Notes under the pieces: model-generated
The model's input: the letters and a program-made list of their open reading frames with translations, nothing else
The model's database searches: none
What the model was told of the DNA's origin: nothing
NCBI GenBank assembly: GCA_021521415.1
Contig: JAIQDT010001113.1
Coordinates: 310,001-374,000, forward strand
Direction of reading: 5' to 3'
DNA: 64,000 bases
DNA from: Bidens hawaiensis
Taxonomy: Eukaryota; Streptophyta; Magnoliopsida; Asterales; Asteraceae
Shown: piece after piece, positions 26,243 to 40,400 of the stretch
Layout of the letters: each line of letters starts with the position of its first letter
Numbering within the stretch: position 1 is the stretch's first letter
Position numbers and translations under genes: made by a program

Positions 26243-27094
26243 GGCTTATATACTTTTAGGAGTTAATATTTGCATTTTATATCTTGAATCCGTATGTTCA
26301 TGTCCGTTCCATATCATGTATTCCTAGAACCGTCCATTAAATTCACAAAAATTAAATCGTAAATAAACTGAAAAAGTTACGGTATTGTAAGGCAAGTCTT
26401 TGATCGGGAACCATTTTTTTCTGGTTTTTTTTTTCCTTTTTTTGTTTTGGTGTAGTTCTGGTACCGTAACGTCTAAAGAGCATGACAGAAACCGACCGAA
26501 TTCGCGCAAACTTAACGACTCAACACAATGGACCGTCAACGCTAGGGTTTGATATATACCCACGAATTCATGTCGACTTAATCTACAATGTTTGGGTTTA
26601 ACCAACGCTCTTATAAGGGTTAAATGTATATAAATTTGAAGTCTTAATTTCAAAATTTGATTAAAAAAAGGCTTATATACTTTTAAGAGTTAATATTTGC
26701 ATTTTATATCTTGAATCCGTATGTTCATGTCCGTTCCATATCATGTATTCATAGAACCGTCCATTAAATTCACAAAAAATAAATCGTAAATAAACTGAAA
26801 AAGTTACGGTATTTTATGGCAAGTCTTTGATCGGGATCCATTTTGTTCTGGTTTTTTTTCCATTTTTTGTTTTGGTGTAGTTCTGGTACCGTAACGACTA
26901 AAGAGCATGACAAAAACCGACCGAATTCGCGCAAACTCAACGACTCAACACAATGGACCATCAACGCTCGGGTTTCATAGATAACCACGAATTCGTGTCG
27001 ACTTAATCTACAATGTTTGGGTTTAACCAACGCTCCTAAAAGGGTTAAATGTGTATAAATTTGAAGTCTTAATTTCAACATTTGATTAAAAAAA
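26243..27094 (+). repeat. Two monomers resembling the next pair
   Basis: Monomers at 26243 and 26670 resemble those at 27095 and 27520 at about 852 bp. They share ACGTCTAAAGAG, GATATATACCC, the AATTCATG change and GCTCTTATAAGG. Differences include GCTAGGG near 26543 and CCATTTTTTG near 26870, so this is an older 2-monomer duplication than the 7-monomer repeat that follows. Confidence 0.75.
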
Positions 27095-30078
27095 GGCTTA
27101 TATACTTTTAAGAGTTAATATTTGCATTTTATATCTTGAATCCGTATGTTCATGTCCGTTCCATATCATGTATTCCTAGAACCGTCCATTAAATTCACAA
27201 AAATTAAATCGTAAATAAACTGAAAAAGTTACGGTATTGTAAGGCAAGTCTTTGATCGGGAACCATTTTTTTCTGGTTTTTTTTCCTTTTTTTGTTTTGG
27301 TGTAGTTCTGGTACCGTAACGTCTAAAGAGCATGACAGAAACCGACCGAATTCGCGCAAACTCAACGACTCAACACAATGGACCGTCAACGCTCGAGTTT
27401 GATATATACCCACGAATTCATGTCGACTTAATCTACAATGTTTGGGATTAACCAACGCTCTTATAAGGGTTAAATGTATATAAATTTGAAGTCTTAATTT
27501 CAAAATTTGCTTAAAAAAAGGCTTATATACTTTTAAGAGTTAATATTTGCATTTTATATCTTGAATCCGTATGTTCATGTCCGTTCCATATCATGTATTC
27601 ATAGAACCGTCCATTAAATTCACAAAAAATAAATCGTAAATAAACTGAAAAAGTTACGGTATTGTATGGCAAGTCTTTCATCGGGAACCATTTTGTTCTG
27701 GTTTTTTTTCCTTTTTTTGTTTTGGTCTAGTTCTGGTACCGTAATGACAAAAGAGAATGACAGAAACCGACCGAATTCGCGCAAACTCAACGACTCAACA
27801 CAATGGACCATCAACGCTCGGGTTTCATAGATAACCACGAATTCGTGTCGACTTAATCTACAATGTTTGGGTTTAACCAACGCTCCTAAAAGGGTTAAAT
27901 GTGTATAAATTTGAAGTCTTAATTTCAACATTTGATTAAAAAAAATGGCGTATATACTTTTAAGAGTTAATATTTGCATTTTATATCTTGAATCCGTATG
28001 TTCATGTCCGTTCCATATCATGTATTCCCAGATCCGTCCTTTAAATTCACAAAAATTAAATCGTAAATAAACTGAAAAAGTTACGTTATTGTAAGGCAAG
28101 TCTTTGATCGGGAACCATTTTGTTCTGGGTTTTTTTCCTTTTTTTGTTTTGGAGTAGTTCTGGTACCGTAACGACTAAAGTGCATGACTGAAACCTACCG
28201 AATTCGTGCAAACTCAACGACTCAACACAATGGACCGTCAACTCTCGGGTTTGATATATACTCACGAATTCGTGTCGACTTAATCTACAATGTTTGGGTT
28301 TAACCAACGCTCCTATAAGGGTTAAATGTATATAAATTTGAAGTCTTAATTTCAAAATTTGCTTAAAAAAAAGGCTTATATACTTTTAAGAGTTAATATT
28401 TGCATTTTATATCTTGAATCCGTATGTTCATGTCCGTTCCATATCATGTATTCGTAGAACCGTCCATTAAATTCACAAAAAATAAATCGTAAATAAACTG
28501 AAAAAGTTACGGTACTGTATGGCAAGTCTTTGATCGGGAACCATTTTGTTCTGGTTTTTTTTTCCTTTTTTTGTTTTGGTGTAGTTCTGGTACCGTAACG
28601 ACAAAAGAGAATGACAGAAACCGACCGAATTCGAGCAAACTCAACGACTCAACACAATGGACCGTTAACGCTCGGGTTTGATAAATACCCTTGAATTCGT
28701 GTCGACTTAATCTACAATGTTTGGGTTCAACCAACTCTCCTAAAAGGGTTAAATGTGTATAAATTTGAAGTCTTAATTTCAACATTTGATTAAAAAAAAG
28801 GCTTATATACTTTTAAGAGTCAATATTTGCATTTTATATCTTGAATCCGTATGTTCATGTCCGTTCCATATCATGTATTCATAGAACCGTCCATTAAATT
28901 CATAAAAAATAAATCGTAAATAAACTGAAAAAGTTACGGTATTGTATGGCAAGTCTTTGATCGGGAACCATTTTGTTCTGGTTGTTTTTCCTTTTTTTGG
29001 TTTTGTGTCGTTCTGGTACCGTAACGACAAAAGAGAATGACAGAAACCCACCGAATTCGAGCAAACTCAACAACTCAACACAATGGACCGTCAACGCTCG
29101 GGTTTCATAAATAACCACGAAATCGTGTCGACTTAATCTACAATGTTTGGGTTTAACCAACGCTCCTAAAAGGGTTAAATGTGTATAAATTTGAAGTCTT
29201 AATTTCAACATTTGATTAAAAAAAAGGCTTATATACTTTTAAGAGTTAATATTTGCATTTTATATCTTGAATCCGTATGTTCATGTCCGTTCCATATCAT
29301 GTATTCCCAGATCCGTCCTTTAAATTCACAAAAAATAAATCGTAAATAAACTGAAAAAGTTACGTTATTGTAAGGCAAGTCTTTGATCGGGAACCATTTT
29401 GTTCTGGGTTTTTTTCCTTTTTTTGTTTTGGAGTAGTTCTGGTACCGTAACGACTAAAGTGCATGACTGAAACCTACCGAATTCGTGCAAACTCAACGAC
29501 TCAACACAATGGACCGTCAACTCTCGGGTTTGATATATACTCACGAATTCGTGTCGACTTAATCTACAATGTTTGGGTTTAACCAACGCTCCTATAAGGG
29601 TTAAATGTATATAAATTTGAAGTCTTAATTTCAAAATTTGCTTAAAAAAAAGGCTTATATACTTTTAAGAGTTAATATTTGCATTTTATATCTTGAATCC
29701 GTATGTTCATGTCCGTTCCATATCATGTATTCGTAGAACCGTCCATTAAATTCACAAAAAATAAATCGTAAATAAACTGAAAAAGTTACGGTACTGTATG
29801 GCAAGTCTTTGATCGGGAACCATTTTGTTCTGGTTTTTTTTTCCTTTTTTTGTTTTGGTGTAGTTCTGGTACCGTAACGACAAAAGAGAATGACAGAAAC
29901 CGACCGAATTCGAGCAAACTCAACGACTCAACACAATGGACCGTTAACGCTCGGGTTTGATAAATACCCTTGAATTCGTGTCGACTTAATCTACAATGTT
30001 TGGGTTCAACCAACTCTCCTAAAAGGGTTAAATGTGTATAAATTTGAAGTCTTAATTTCAACATTTGATTAAAAAAAA
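27095..30078 (+). repeat. 7-monomer higher-order repeat, copy 1
   Basis: Monomers start at 27095, 27520, 27947, 28373, 28800, 29226 and 29652. In letter form the order is a b c d e c' d', since members six and seven copy members three and four at 1279 bp. The period is 2984 bp. Private markers are GCTCGAGTTTG in a (near 27392), TGGCGTATATA at the start of c (27946), a GTAC TGTATGG change in d (near 28514) and GGTTGTTTTTCC followed by GGTTTTGTGTCG in e (near 28980). Confidence 0.9.
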
Positions 30079-32209
30079 GGCTTATATACTTTTAAGAGTT
30101 AATATTTGCATTTTATATCTTGAATCCGTATGTTCATGTCCGTTCCATATCATGTATTCCTAGAACCGTCCATTAAATTCACAAAAATTAAATCGTAAAT
30201 AAACTGAAAAAGTTACGGTATTGTAAGGCAAGTCTTTGATCGGGAACCATTTTTTTCTGGTTTTTTTTCCTTTTTTTGTTTTGGTGTAGTTCTGGTACCG
30301 TAACGTCTAAAGAGCATGACAGAAACCGACCGAATTCGCGCAAACTCAACGACTCAACACAATGGACCGTCAACGCTCGAGTTTGATATATACCCACGAA
30401 TTCATGTCGACTTAATCTACAATGTTTGGGATTAACCAACGCTCTTATAAGGGTTAAATGTATATAAATTTGAAGTCTTAATTTCAAAATTTGCTTAAAA
30501 AAAGGCTTATATACTTTTAAGAGTTAATATTTGCATTTTATATCTTGAATCCGTATGTTCATGTCCGTTCCATATCATGTATTCATAGAACCGTCCATTA
30601 AATTCACAAAAAATAAATCGTAAATAAACTGAAAAAGTTACGGTATTGTATGGCAAGTCTTTCATCGGGAACCATTTTGTTCTGGTTTTTTTTCCTTTTT
30701 TTGTTTTGGTCTAGTTCTGGTACCGTAATGACAAAAGAGAATGACAGAAACCGACCGAATTCGCGCAAACTCAACGACTCAACACAATGGACCATCAACG
30801 CTCGGGTTTCATAGATAACCACGAATTCGTGTCGACTTAATCTACAATGTTTGGGTTTAACCAACGCTCCTAAAAGGGTTAAATGTGTATAAATTTGAAG
30901 TCTTAATTTCAACATTTGATTAAAAAAAATGGCGTATATACTTTTAAGAGTTAATATTTGCATTTTATATCTTGAATCCGTATGTTCATGTCCGTTCCAT
31001 ATCATGTATTCCCAGATCCGTCCTTTAAATTCACAAAAATTAAATCGTAAATAAACTGAAAAAGTTACGTTATTGTAAGGCAAGTCTTTGATCGGGAACC
31101 ATTTTGTTCTGGGTTTTTTTCCTTTTTTTGTTTTGGAGTAGTTCTGGTACCGTAACGACTAAAGTGCATGACTGAAACCTACCGAATTCGTGCAAACTCA
31201 ACGACTCAACACAATGGACCGTCAACTCTCGGGTTTGATATATACTCACGAATTCGTGTCGACTTAATCTACAATGTTTGGGTTTAACCAACGCTCCTAT
31301 AAGGGTTAAATGTATATAAATTTGAAGTCTTAATTTCAAAATTTGCTTAAAAAAAAGGCTTATATACTTTTAAGAGTTAATATTTGCATTTTATATCTTG
31401 AATCCGTATGTTCATGTCCGTTCCATATCATGTATTCGTAGAACCGTCCATTAAATTCACAAAAAATAAATCGTAAATAAACTGAAAAAGTTACGGTACT
31501 GTATGGCAAGTCTTTGATCGGGAACCATTTTGTTCTGGTTTTTTTTTCCTTTTTTTGTTTTGGTGTAGTTCTGGTACCGTAACGACAAAAGAGAATGACA
31601 GAAACCGACCGAATTCGAGCAAACTCAACGACTCAACACAATGGACCGTTAACGCTCGGGTTTGATAAATACCCTTGAATTCGTGTCGACTTAATCTACA
31701 ATGTTTGGGTTCAACCAACTCTCCTAAAAGGGTTAAATGTGTATAAATTTGAAGTCTTAATTTCAACATTTGATTAAAAAAAAGGCTTATATACTTTTAA
31801 GAGTCAATATTTGCATTTTATATCTTGAATCCGTATGTTCATGTCCGTTCCATATCATGTATTCATAGAACCGTCCATTAAATTCATAAAAAATAAATCG
31901 TAAATAAACTGAAAAAGTTACGGTATTGTATGGCAAGTCTTTGATCGGGAACCATTTTGTTCTGGTTGTTTTTCCTTTTTTTGGTTTTGTGTCGTTCTGG
32001 TACCGTAACGACAAAAGAGAATGACAGAAACCCACCGAATTCGAGCAAACTCAACAACTCAACACAATGGACCGTCAACGCTCGGGTTTCATAAATAACC
32101 ACGAAATCGTGTCGACTTAATCTACAATGTTTGGGTTTAACCAACGCTCCTAAAAGGGTTAAATGTGTATAAATTTGAAGTCTTAATTTCAACATTTGAT
32201 TAAAAAAAA
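30079..32209 (+). repeat. 7-monomer repeat, copy 2 (five members)
   Basis: Monomers start at 30079, 30504, 30931, 31357 and 31784, corresponding to a b c d e at +2984 bp. The rare TGGCGTATATA (30930) and GGTTTTGTGTCG (near 31983) are retained, and I noticed no substitution in the parts compared. The copy stops after e. The next monomer (32210) is a different CCGTCTTC type. Confidence 0.9.
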
Positions 32210-33170
32210 GGCTTATATACTTTTAAGAGTTAATATTTGCATTTTATATCTTGAATCCGTATGTTCATGTCCGTTCCATATCATGTATTCCCAGATCCGT
32301 CCTTTAAATTCACAAAAAATAAATCGTAAATAAACTGAAAAAGTTACGGTATTGTAAGGCAAGCCTTTGATCGGGAACCATTTTGTTCTGTTTTTTTTTC
32401 CTTTTTTTGTTTTGGTGTGGTTATGGTACGGTAACGACTAAAGAGCACGACAGAAACCAACCGAATTCGCGCAAACTCAACGACTCAACACAATGGACCG
32501 TCTTCGCTCGGGTTTGATAAATACCCACAAATTCGAGTCGACTTAATCTACAATGTTTTGGTTTAACCAACGCTCCTAAAAGGGTTAAATGTGTATAAAT
32601 TTGAAGTCTTAATTTCAACATTTGATTAAAAAAAAGGCTTATATCCTTTTAAGAGTTAATATTTGCATTTTATATCTTCAATCCGTATGTTCATGTCCGT
32701 TCCATATCATGTATTCCCATAACCGTCCATTAAATTCACAAAAAATAAATCGTAAATAAACTGAAAAAGTTATGGTATTGTATGGCAAGTCTTTGATCGG
32801 GAACCATTTTGTTTTGGTTTTTTTTCCATTTTTTTGTTTTGGTGTAGTTCTGGTACCGTAACGACTAAAGAGCATGACAGAAACCGACCGAATTCGCACA
32901 AACTCAACGACTCAACACAATGGACCGTCAACGCTCGGGTTTAATAAATACTCACGAATTCGTGTCGACTTAATCTACAATGTTTATGTTTAACCAACTC
33001 TCCTAAAAGGGTTAAATGTGTATAAATTTGAAGTCTTAATTTCAACATTTGATTAAAAAAAAGGCTTATATACTTTTAAGAGTTAATATTTGCATTTTAT
33101 ATCTTGAATCCGTATGTTCATGTCCGTTCCATATCATGTATTCCCAGATCCGTCCTTTAAATTCACAAAA
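32210..33170 (+). repeat. Transitional monomers between two repeats
   Basis: Monomers at 32210, 32636 and the first part of 33063. The first has GTGTGGTTATGG and GGTACGG, which destroys the usual KpnI site and recurs at about 34555 and 38815. The second starts ATATCCTTTT and has TCTTCAATCC with CCCATAACC, a variant family that reappears at 44129, 47108, 51374, 53079, 58622 and 61169. No immediate tandem partner was found for this trio. Confidence 0.75.
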
Positions 33171-36100
33171 ATTAAATCGTAAATAAACTGAAAAAGTTAC
33201 GTTATTGTAAGGCAAGTCTTTGATCGGGAACCATTTTGTTCTGGTTTTTTTTCCTTTTTTTGTTTTGGAGTAGTTCTGGTACCGTAACGTCTAAAGTGCA
33301 TGACTGAAACCGACCGAATTCGTGCAAACTCAACGACTCAACACAATGGACCGTCAACTCTCGGGTTTGATATATACTCACGAATTCGTGTCGACTTAAT
33401 CTACAATGTTTTGGTTTAACCAACGCTCTTATAAGGGTTAAATGTATATAAATTTGAAGTCTTAATTTCAAAATTTGCTTAAAAAAAGGCTTATATACTT
33501 TTAAGAGTTAATATTTGCATTTTATATCTTGAATCCGTATGTTCATGTCCGTTCCATATCATGTATTCGTAGAACCGTCCATTAAATTCACAAAAAATAA
33601 AACGTAAATAAACTGAAAAAGTTACGGTACTGTATGGCAAGTCTTTGATCGGGAACCATTTTGTTCTGGTTTTTTTTTTCCTTTTTTTGTTTTGGTGTAG
33701 TTCTGGTACCGTAACGTCTAAAGAGCGTGACAGAAACCGACCGAATTCGCGCAAACTCAACGACTCAACACAACGGCCCCGTCAACGCTTGGGTTTGATA
33801 TATACTCACGAATTCGTGTCGACTTAATCTACAATGTTTATGTTTAACCAACTCTCCTAAAAGGGTTAAATGTGTATAAATTTGAAGTCTTAATTTCAAC
33901 ATTTGATTAAAAAAAAGGCTTATATACTTTTAAGAGTCAATATTTGCATTTTATATCTTGAATCCGTATGTTCATGTCCGTTCCATATCATGTATTCATA
34001 GAACCGTCCATTAAATTCATAAAAAATAAATCGTAAATAAACTGAAAAAGTTACGGTATTGTATGGCAAGTTTTTGATCGGGAACCATTTTGTTCTGTTT
34101 TTTTTCCTTTTTTTGGTTTTGTGTCGTTCTGGTACCGTAATGACAAAAGAGAATGACAGAAACCCACCGAATTTGAGCAAACTCAACGACTCAACACAAT
34201 GGACCGTCAACGCTCGGGTTTCATAAATAACCACGAACTCATGTCGACTTAATCTACAATGTTTGGGTTTAACCAACGCTCCTAAAAGGGTTAAATGTGT
34301 ATAAATTTGAAGTCTTAATTTCAACATTTGATTAAAAAAAAGGCTTATATACTTTTAAGAGTTAATATTTGCATTTTATATCTTGAATCCGTATGTTCAT
34401 GTCCGTTCCATATCATGTATTCCCAGATCCGTCCTTTAAATTCACAAAAAATAAATCGTAAATAAACTGAAAAAGTTACGGTATTGTAAGGCAAGCCTTT
34501 GATCGGGAACCATTTTGTTGTGTTTTTTTTTCCTTTTTTTGTTTTGGTGTGGTTATGGTACGGTAACGACTAAAGAGCACGACAGAAACCAACCAAATTC
34601 GTGCAAACTCAACGACTCAACACAATGGACCGTCTTCGCTCGGGTTTGATAAATACCCACAAATTCGAGTCGAGTTAATCTACAATGTTTTGGTTTAACC
34701 AACGCTCCTAAAAGGGTTAAATGTGTATAAATTTGAAGTCTTAATTTCAACATTTGATTAAAAAAAGGCTTATATACTTTTAAGAGTTAATATTTGCATT
34801 TTATATCTTGAATCCGTATGTTCATGTCCGTTCCATATCATGTATTCATAGAACCGTCCATTAAATTCACAAAAAATAAATCGTAAATAAACTGAAAAAG
34901 TTACGGTACTGTATGGCAAGTCTTTGATCGGGAACCATTTTGTTCTGGTTTTTTTTTCCTTTTTTTGTTTTGGTGTAGTTCTGGTACCGTAACGTCTAAA
35001 GAGCATGACAGAAACCGACCGAATTCGCGCAAACTCAACGACTCAACACAATGGCTCGTCAACGCGCTGGTTTGATATATACTCACGAATTCGTGTCGAC
35101 TTAATCTACAATGTTTGGGTTTAACCAACGCTCCTATAAGGGTTAAATGTATATAAATTTGAAGTCTTAATTTCAAAATTTGCTTAAAAAAAAGGCTTAT
35201 ATACTTTTAAGAGTTAATATTTGCATTTTATATCTTGAATCCGTATGTTCATGTCCGTTCCATATCATGTATTCCCAGATCCGTCCTTTAAATTCATAAA
35301 AAATAAATCGTAAATAAACTGAAAAAGTTACGGTATTGTAAGGCAAGCCTTTGATCGGGAACCATTTTGTTCTGTTTTTTTTTCCTTTTTTTGTTTTGGT
35401 GTAGTTATGGTACCGTAACGACTAAAGAGCACGACAGAAACCGACCGAATTCGCGCAAACTCAACGACTCAACACAATGGACCGTCTTCGCTCTGGTTTG
35501 ATAAATACCCACAAATTCGAGACGACTTAATCTACAATGTTTTGGTTTAACCAACGCTTCTAAAAGGGTTAAATGTGTATAAATTTGAAGTCTTAATTTC
35601 AACATTTGATTAAAAAAAAGGCTTATATACTTTTAAGAGTTAATATTTGCATTTTATATCTTGAATCCGTATGTTCATGTCCGTTACATATCATGTATTC
35701 ATAGAACCGTCCATTAAATTCACAAAAAATAAATCTTAAATAAACTGAAAAAGTTACGGTATTGTATGGCAAGTCTTTGATCGGGAACCATTTTGTTCTG
35801 GTTTTTTTTCCTTTTTTTGTTTTGGTCTAGTTCTGGTACCGTAATGACAAAAGAGAATGACAGAAACCGACCGAATTCGAGCAAACTCAACGACTCAACA
35901 CAATGGACCGTCAACGCTCTGGTTTGATAAATACCCTCGAATTCGTGTCGACTTAATCTACAATGTTTGGGTTTAACCAACTCTCCTAAAAGGGTTAAAT
36001 GTGTATAAATTTGAAGTCTTAATTTCAACATTTGATTAAAAAAAAGGCTTATATACTTTTAATAGTTAATATTTGCATTTTATATCTTGAATCCGTATGT

Positions 36101-37430
36101 TCATGTCCGTTCCATATCATGTATTTCTAGAACCGTCAATTAAATTCACAAAAATTAAATCGTAAATAAACTGAAAAAGTTACGGTATTGTAAGGCAAGT
36201 CTTTGATCGGGAACCATTTTGTTCTGTTTTTTTTTCCTTTTTTTGTTTTGGAGTAGTTCTAGTACCGTAACGTCTAAAGAGCATGACAGAAACCGACCAA
36301 ATTCGCGCAAACTCAACGACTCAACACAATGGACCGTCAACGCTAGGGTTTGATATATACCCACGAATTCCTGTCGACTTAATCTACAATGTTTGGGTTT
36401 AACCAATGCTCTTATAAGGGTTAAATGTATATAAATTTGAAGTCTTAATTTCAAAATTTGCTTAAAAAAAGGCTTATATACTTTTAAGAGTTAATATTTG
36501 CATTTTATATCTTGAATCCGTATGTTCATGTCCGTTCCATATCATGTATTCATAGAACCGTCCATTAATTTCACAAAAAATAAATCGTAAATAAACTGAA
36601 AAAGTTACGGTATTTTATGGCAAGTCTTTGATCGGGAACCATTTTGTTCTGGTTTTTTTTCCTTTTTTTGTTTTGGTGTAGTTCTGGTACCGTAACGACT
36701 AAAGAGCATGACAGAAACCGACCGAATTCGAGCAAACTCAACGACTCAACACAATGGACCGTCAACGCTCGGGTTTGATAAATACTCACGAATTCGTGTC
36801 AATTTAATCTACAATGTTTGGGTTTAACCAACACTCCTATAAGGGTTAAATGTATATAAATTTGAAGTCTTAGTTTCAACATTTGATTAAAAAAAAGGCT
36901 TATATACTTTTAAGAGTCAATATTTGCATTTTAGATCTTGAATCCGTATGTTCATGTCCGTTCAATATCATGTATTCATAGAACCGTCCATTAAATTCAC
37001 AAAAAATAAATCGTAAATAAACTGAAAAAGTTACGGTATTGTATGGCAAGTCTTTGATCGGGAACCATTTTGTTCTGGTTTTTATTCCTTTTTTTTTTTG
37101 GTGTATTTCTGGTACCGTAACGTCTAAAGAGCATGACAGAAACCGACCGAATTCGCGCAAACTCAACTACTCAACACAATGGACCGTCAACGCTCGGGTT
37201 TGATATATACTCACGAATTCGTGTCGACTTAATCTACAATGTTTGGGTTTAACCAACGCTCTTATAAGGGTTAAATGTATATAAATTTGAAGTCTTAATT
37301 TCAAAATTTGATTAAAAAAAATCCTTATATACTTTTATGAGTTAATATTTGCATTTTATATCTTGAATCCGTATGTTCATGTCCGTTCCATATCATGTAT
37401 TCATAGAACCGTCCATTAAATTCACAAAAA
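33171..37430 (+). repeat. 10-monomer higher-order repeat, copy 1
   Basis: Boundaries lie at 33488, 33917, 34342, 34767, 35194, 35620, 36046, 36471, 36897 and 37322. The stretch recurs at +4260 bp. Rare shared variants include CAACGGCCCCG near 33772, AAACGTAAAT near 33600, AACTCATGTCG near 34235, TTACATATC near 35684 and the TCCTTATATAC start at 37322. Differences seen include AGCGTGAC near 33726 and GTCGAGTTAATC near 34671. Confidence 0.9.
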
Positions 37431-40400
37431 TTAAATCGTAAATAAACTGAAAAAGTTACGGTATTGTAAGGCAAGTCTTTGATCGGGAACCATTTTGTTC
37501 TGGTTTTTTTTCCTTTTTTTGTTTTGGAGTAGTTCTGGTACCGTAACGTCTAAAGTGCATGACTGAAACCGACCGAATTCGTGCAAACTCAACGACTCAA
37601 CACAATGGACCGTCAACTCTCGGGTTTGATATATACTCACGAATTCGTGTCGACTTAATCTACAATGTTTTGGTTTAACCAACGCTCTTATAAGGGTTAA
37701 ATGTATATAAATTTGAAGTCTTAATTTCAAAATTTGCTTAAAAAAAAGGCTTATATACTTTTAAGAGTTAATATTTGCATTTTATATCTTGAATCCGTAT
37801 GTTCATGTCCGTTCCATATCATGTATTCGTAGAACCGTCCATTAAATTCACAAAAAATAAAACGTAAATAAACTGAAAAAGTTACGGTACTGTATGGCAA
37901 GTCTTTGATCGGGAACCATTTTGTTCTGGTTTTTTTTTTCCTTTTTTTGTTTTGGTGTTGTTCTGGTACCGTAACGTCTAAAGAGCATGACAGAAACCGA
38001 CCGAATTCGCGCAAACTCAACGACTCAACACAACGGCCCCGTCAACGCTTGGGTTTGATATATACTCACGAATTCGTGTCGACTTAATCTACAATGTTTA
38101 TGTTTAACCAACTCTCCTAAAAGGGTTAAATGTGTATAAATTTGAAGTTTTAATTTCAACATTTGATTAAAAAAAAGGCTTATATACTTTTAAGAGTCAA
38201 TATTTGCATTTTATATCTTGAATCCGTATGTTCATGTCCGTTCCATATCATGTATTCATAGAACCGTCCATTAAATTCATAAAAAATAAATCGTAAATAA
38301 ACTGAAAAAGTTACGGTATTGTATGGCAAGTCTTTGATCGGGAACCATTTTGTTCTGTTTTTTTTCCTTTTTTTGGTTTTGTGTCGTTCTGGTACCGTAA
38401 TGACAAAAGAGAATGACAGAAACCCACCGAATTTGAGCAAACTCAACGACTCAACACAATGGACCGTCAACGCTCGGGTTTCATAAATAACCACGAACTC
38501 ATGTCGACTTAATCTACAATGTTTGGGTTTAACCAACGCTCCTAAAAGGGTTAAATGTGTATAAATTTGAAGTCTTAATTTCAACATTTGATTAAAAAAA
38601 AGGCTTATATACTTTTAAGATTTAATATTTGCATTTTATATCTTGAATCCGTATGTTCATGTCCGTTCCATATCATGTATTCCCAGATCCGTCCTTTAAA
38701 TTCACAAAAAATAAATCGTAAATAAACTGAAAAAGTTACGGTATTGTAAGGCAAGCCTTTGATCGGGAACCATTTTGTTGTGTTTTTTTTTCCTTTTTTT
38801 GTTTTGGTGTGGTTATGGTACGGTAACGACTAAAGAGCACGACAGAAACCAACCAAATTCGCGCAAACTCAACGACTCAACACAATGGACCGTCTTCGCT
38901 CGGGTTTGATAAATACCCACAAATTCGAGTCGACTTAATCTACAATGTTTTGGTTTAACCAACGCTCCTAAAAGGGTTAAATGTGTATAAATTTGAAGTC
39001 TTAATTTCAACATTTGATTAAAAAAAGGCTTATATACTTTTAAGAGTTAATATTTGCATTTTATATCTTGAATCCGTATGTTCATGTCCGTTCCATATCA
39101 TGTATTCATAGAACCGTCCATTAAATTCACAAAAAATAAATCGTAAATAAACTGAAAAAGTTACGGTACTGTATGGCAAGTCTTTGATCGGGAACCATTT
39201 TGTTCTGGTTTTTTTTTCCTTTTTTTGTTTTGGTGTAGTTCTGGTACCGTAACGTCTAAAGAGCATGACAGAAACCGACCGAATTCGCGCAAACTCAACG
39301 ACTCAACACAATGGCCCGTCAACGCGCTGGTTTGATATATACTCACGAATTCGTGTCGACTTAATCTACAATGTTTGGGTTTAACCAACGCTCCTATAAG
39401 GGTTAAATGTATATAAATTTGAAGTCTTAATTTCAAAATTTGCTTAAAAAAAAGGCTTATATACTTTTAAGAGTTAATATTTGCATTTTATATCTTGAAT
39501 CCGTATGTTCATGTCCGTTCCATATCATGTATTCCCAGATCCGTCCTTTAAATTCATAAAAAATAAATCGTAAATAAACTGAAAAAGTTACGGTATTGTA
39601 AGGCAAGCCTTTGATCGGGAACCATTTTGTTCTGTTTTTTTTTCCTTTTTTTGTTTTGGTGTAGTTATGGTACCGTAACGACTAAAGAGCACGACAGAAA
39701 CCGACCGAATTCGCGCAAACTCAACGACTCAACACAATGGACCGTCTTCGCTCTGGTTTGATAAATACCCACAAATTCGAGACGACTTAATCTACAATGT
39801 TTTGGTTTAACCAACGCTTCTAAAAGGGTTAAATGTGTATAAATTTGAAGTCTTAATTTCAACATTTGATAAAAAAAAGGCTTATATACTTTTAAGAGTT
39901 AATATTTGCATTTTATATCTTGAATCCGTATGTTCATGTCCGTTACATATCATGTATTCATAGAACCGTCCATTAAATTCACAAAAAATAAATCTTAAAT
40001 AAACTGAAAAAGTTACGGTATTGTATGGCAAGTCTTTGATCGGGAACCATTTTGTTCTGGTTTTTTTTCCTTTTTTTGTTTTGGTCTAGTTCTGGTACCG
40101 TAATGACAAAAGAGAATGACAGAAACCGACCGAATTCGAGCAAACTCAACGACTCAACACAATGGACCGTCAACGCTCTGGTTTGATAAATACCCTCGAA
40201 TTCGTGTCGACTTAATCTACAATGTTTGGGTTTAACCAACTCTCCTAAAAGGGTTAAATGTGTATAAATTTGAAGTCTTAATTTCAACATTTGATTAAAA
40301 AAAAGGCTTATATACTTTTAATAGTTAATATTTGCATTTTATATCTTGAATCCGTATGTTCATGTCCGTTCCATATCATGTATTTCTAGAACCGTCAATT

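Noticed and set aside
33645..38087. Two plus-strand 60-codon open frames (33645-33827 and 37905-38087)
   Set aside because: They are the same monomer variant duplicated at 4260 bp. The frame is open only because CCCC replaces ACC in that variant, and the start codon is in a conserved repeat segment.
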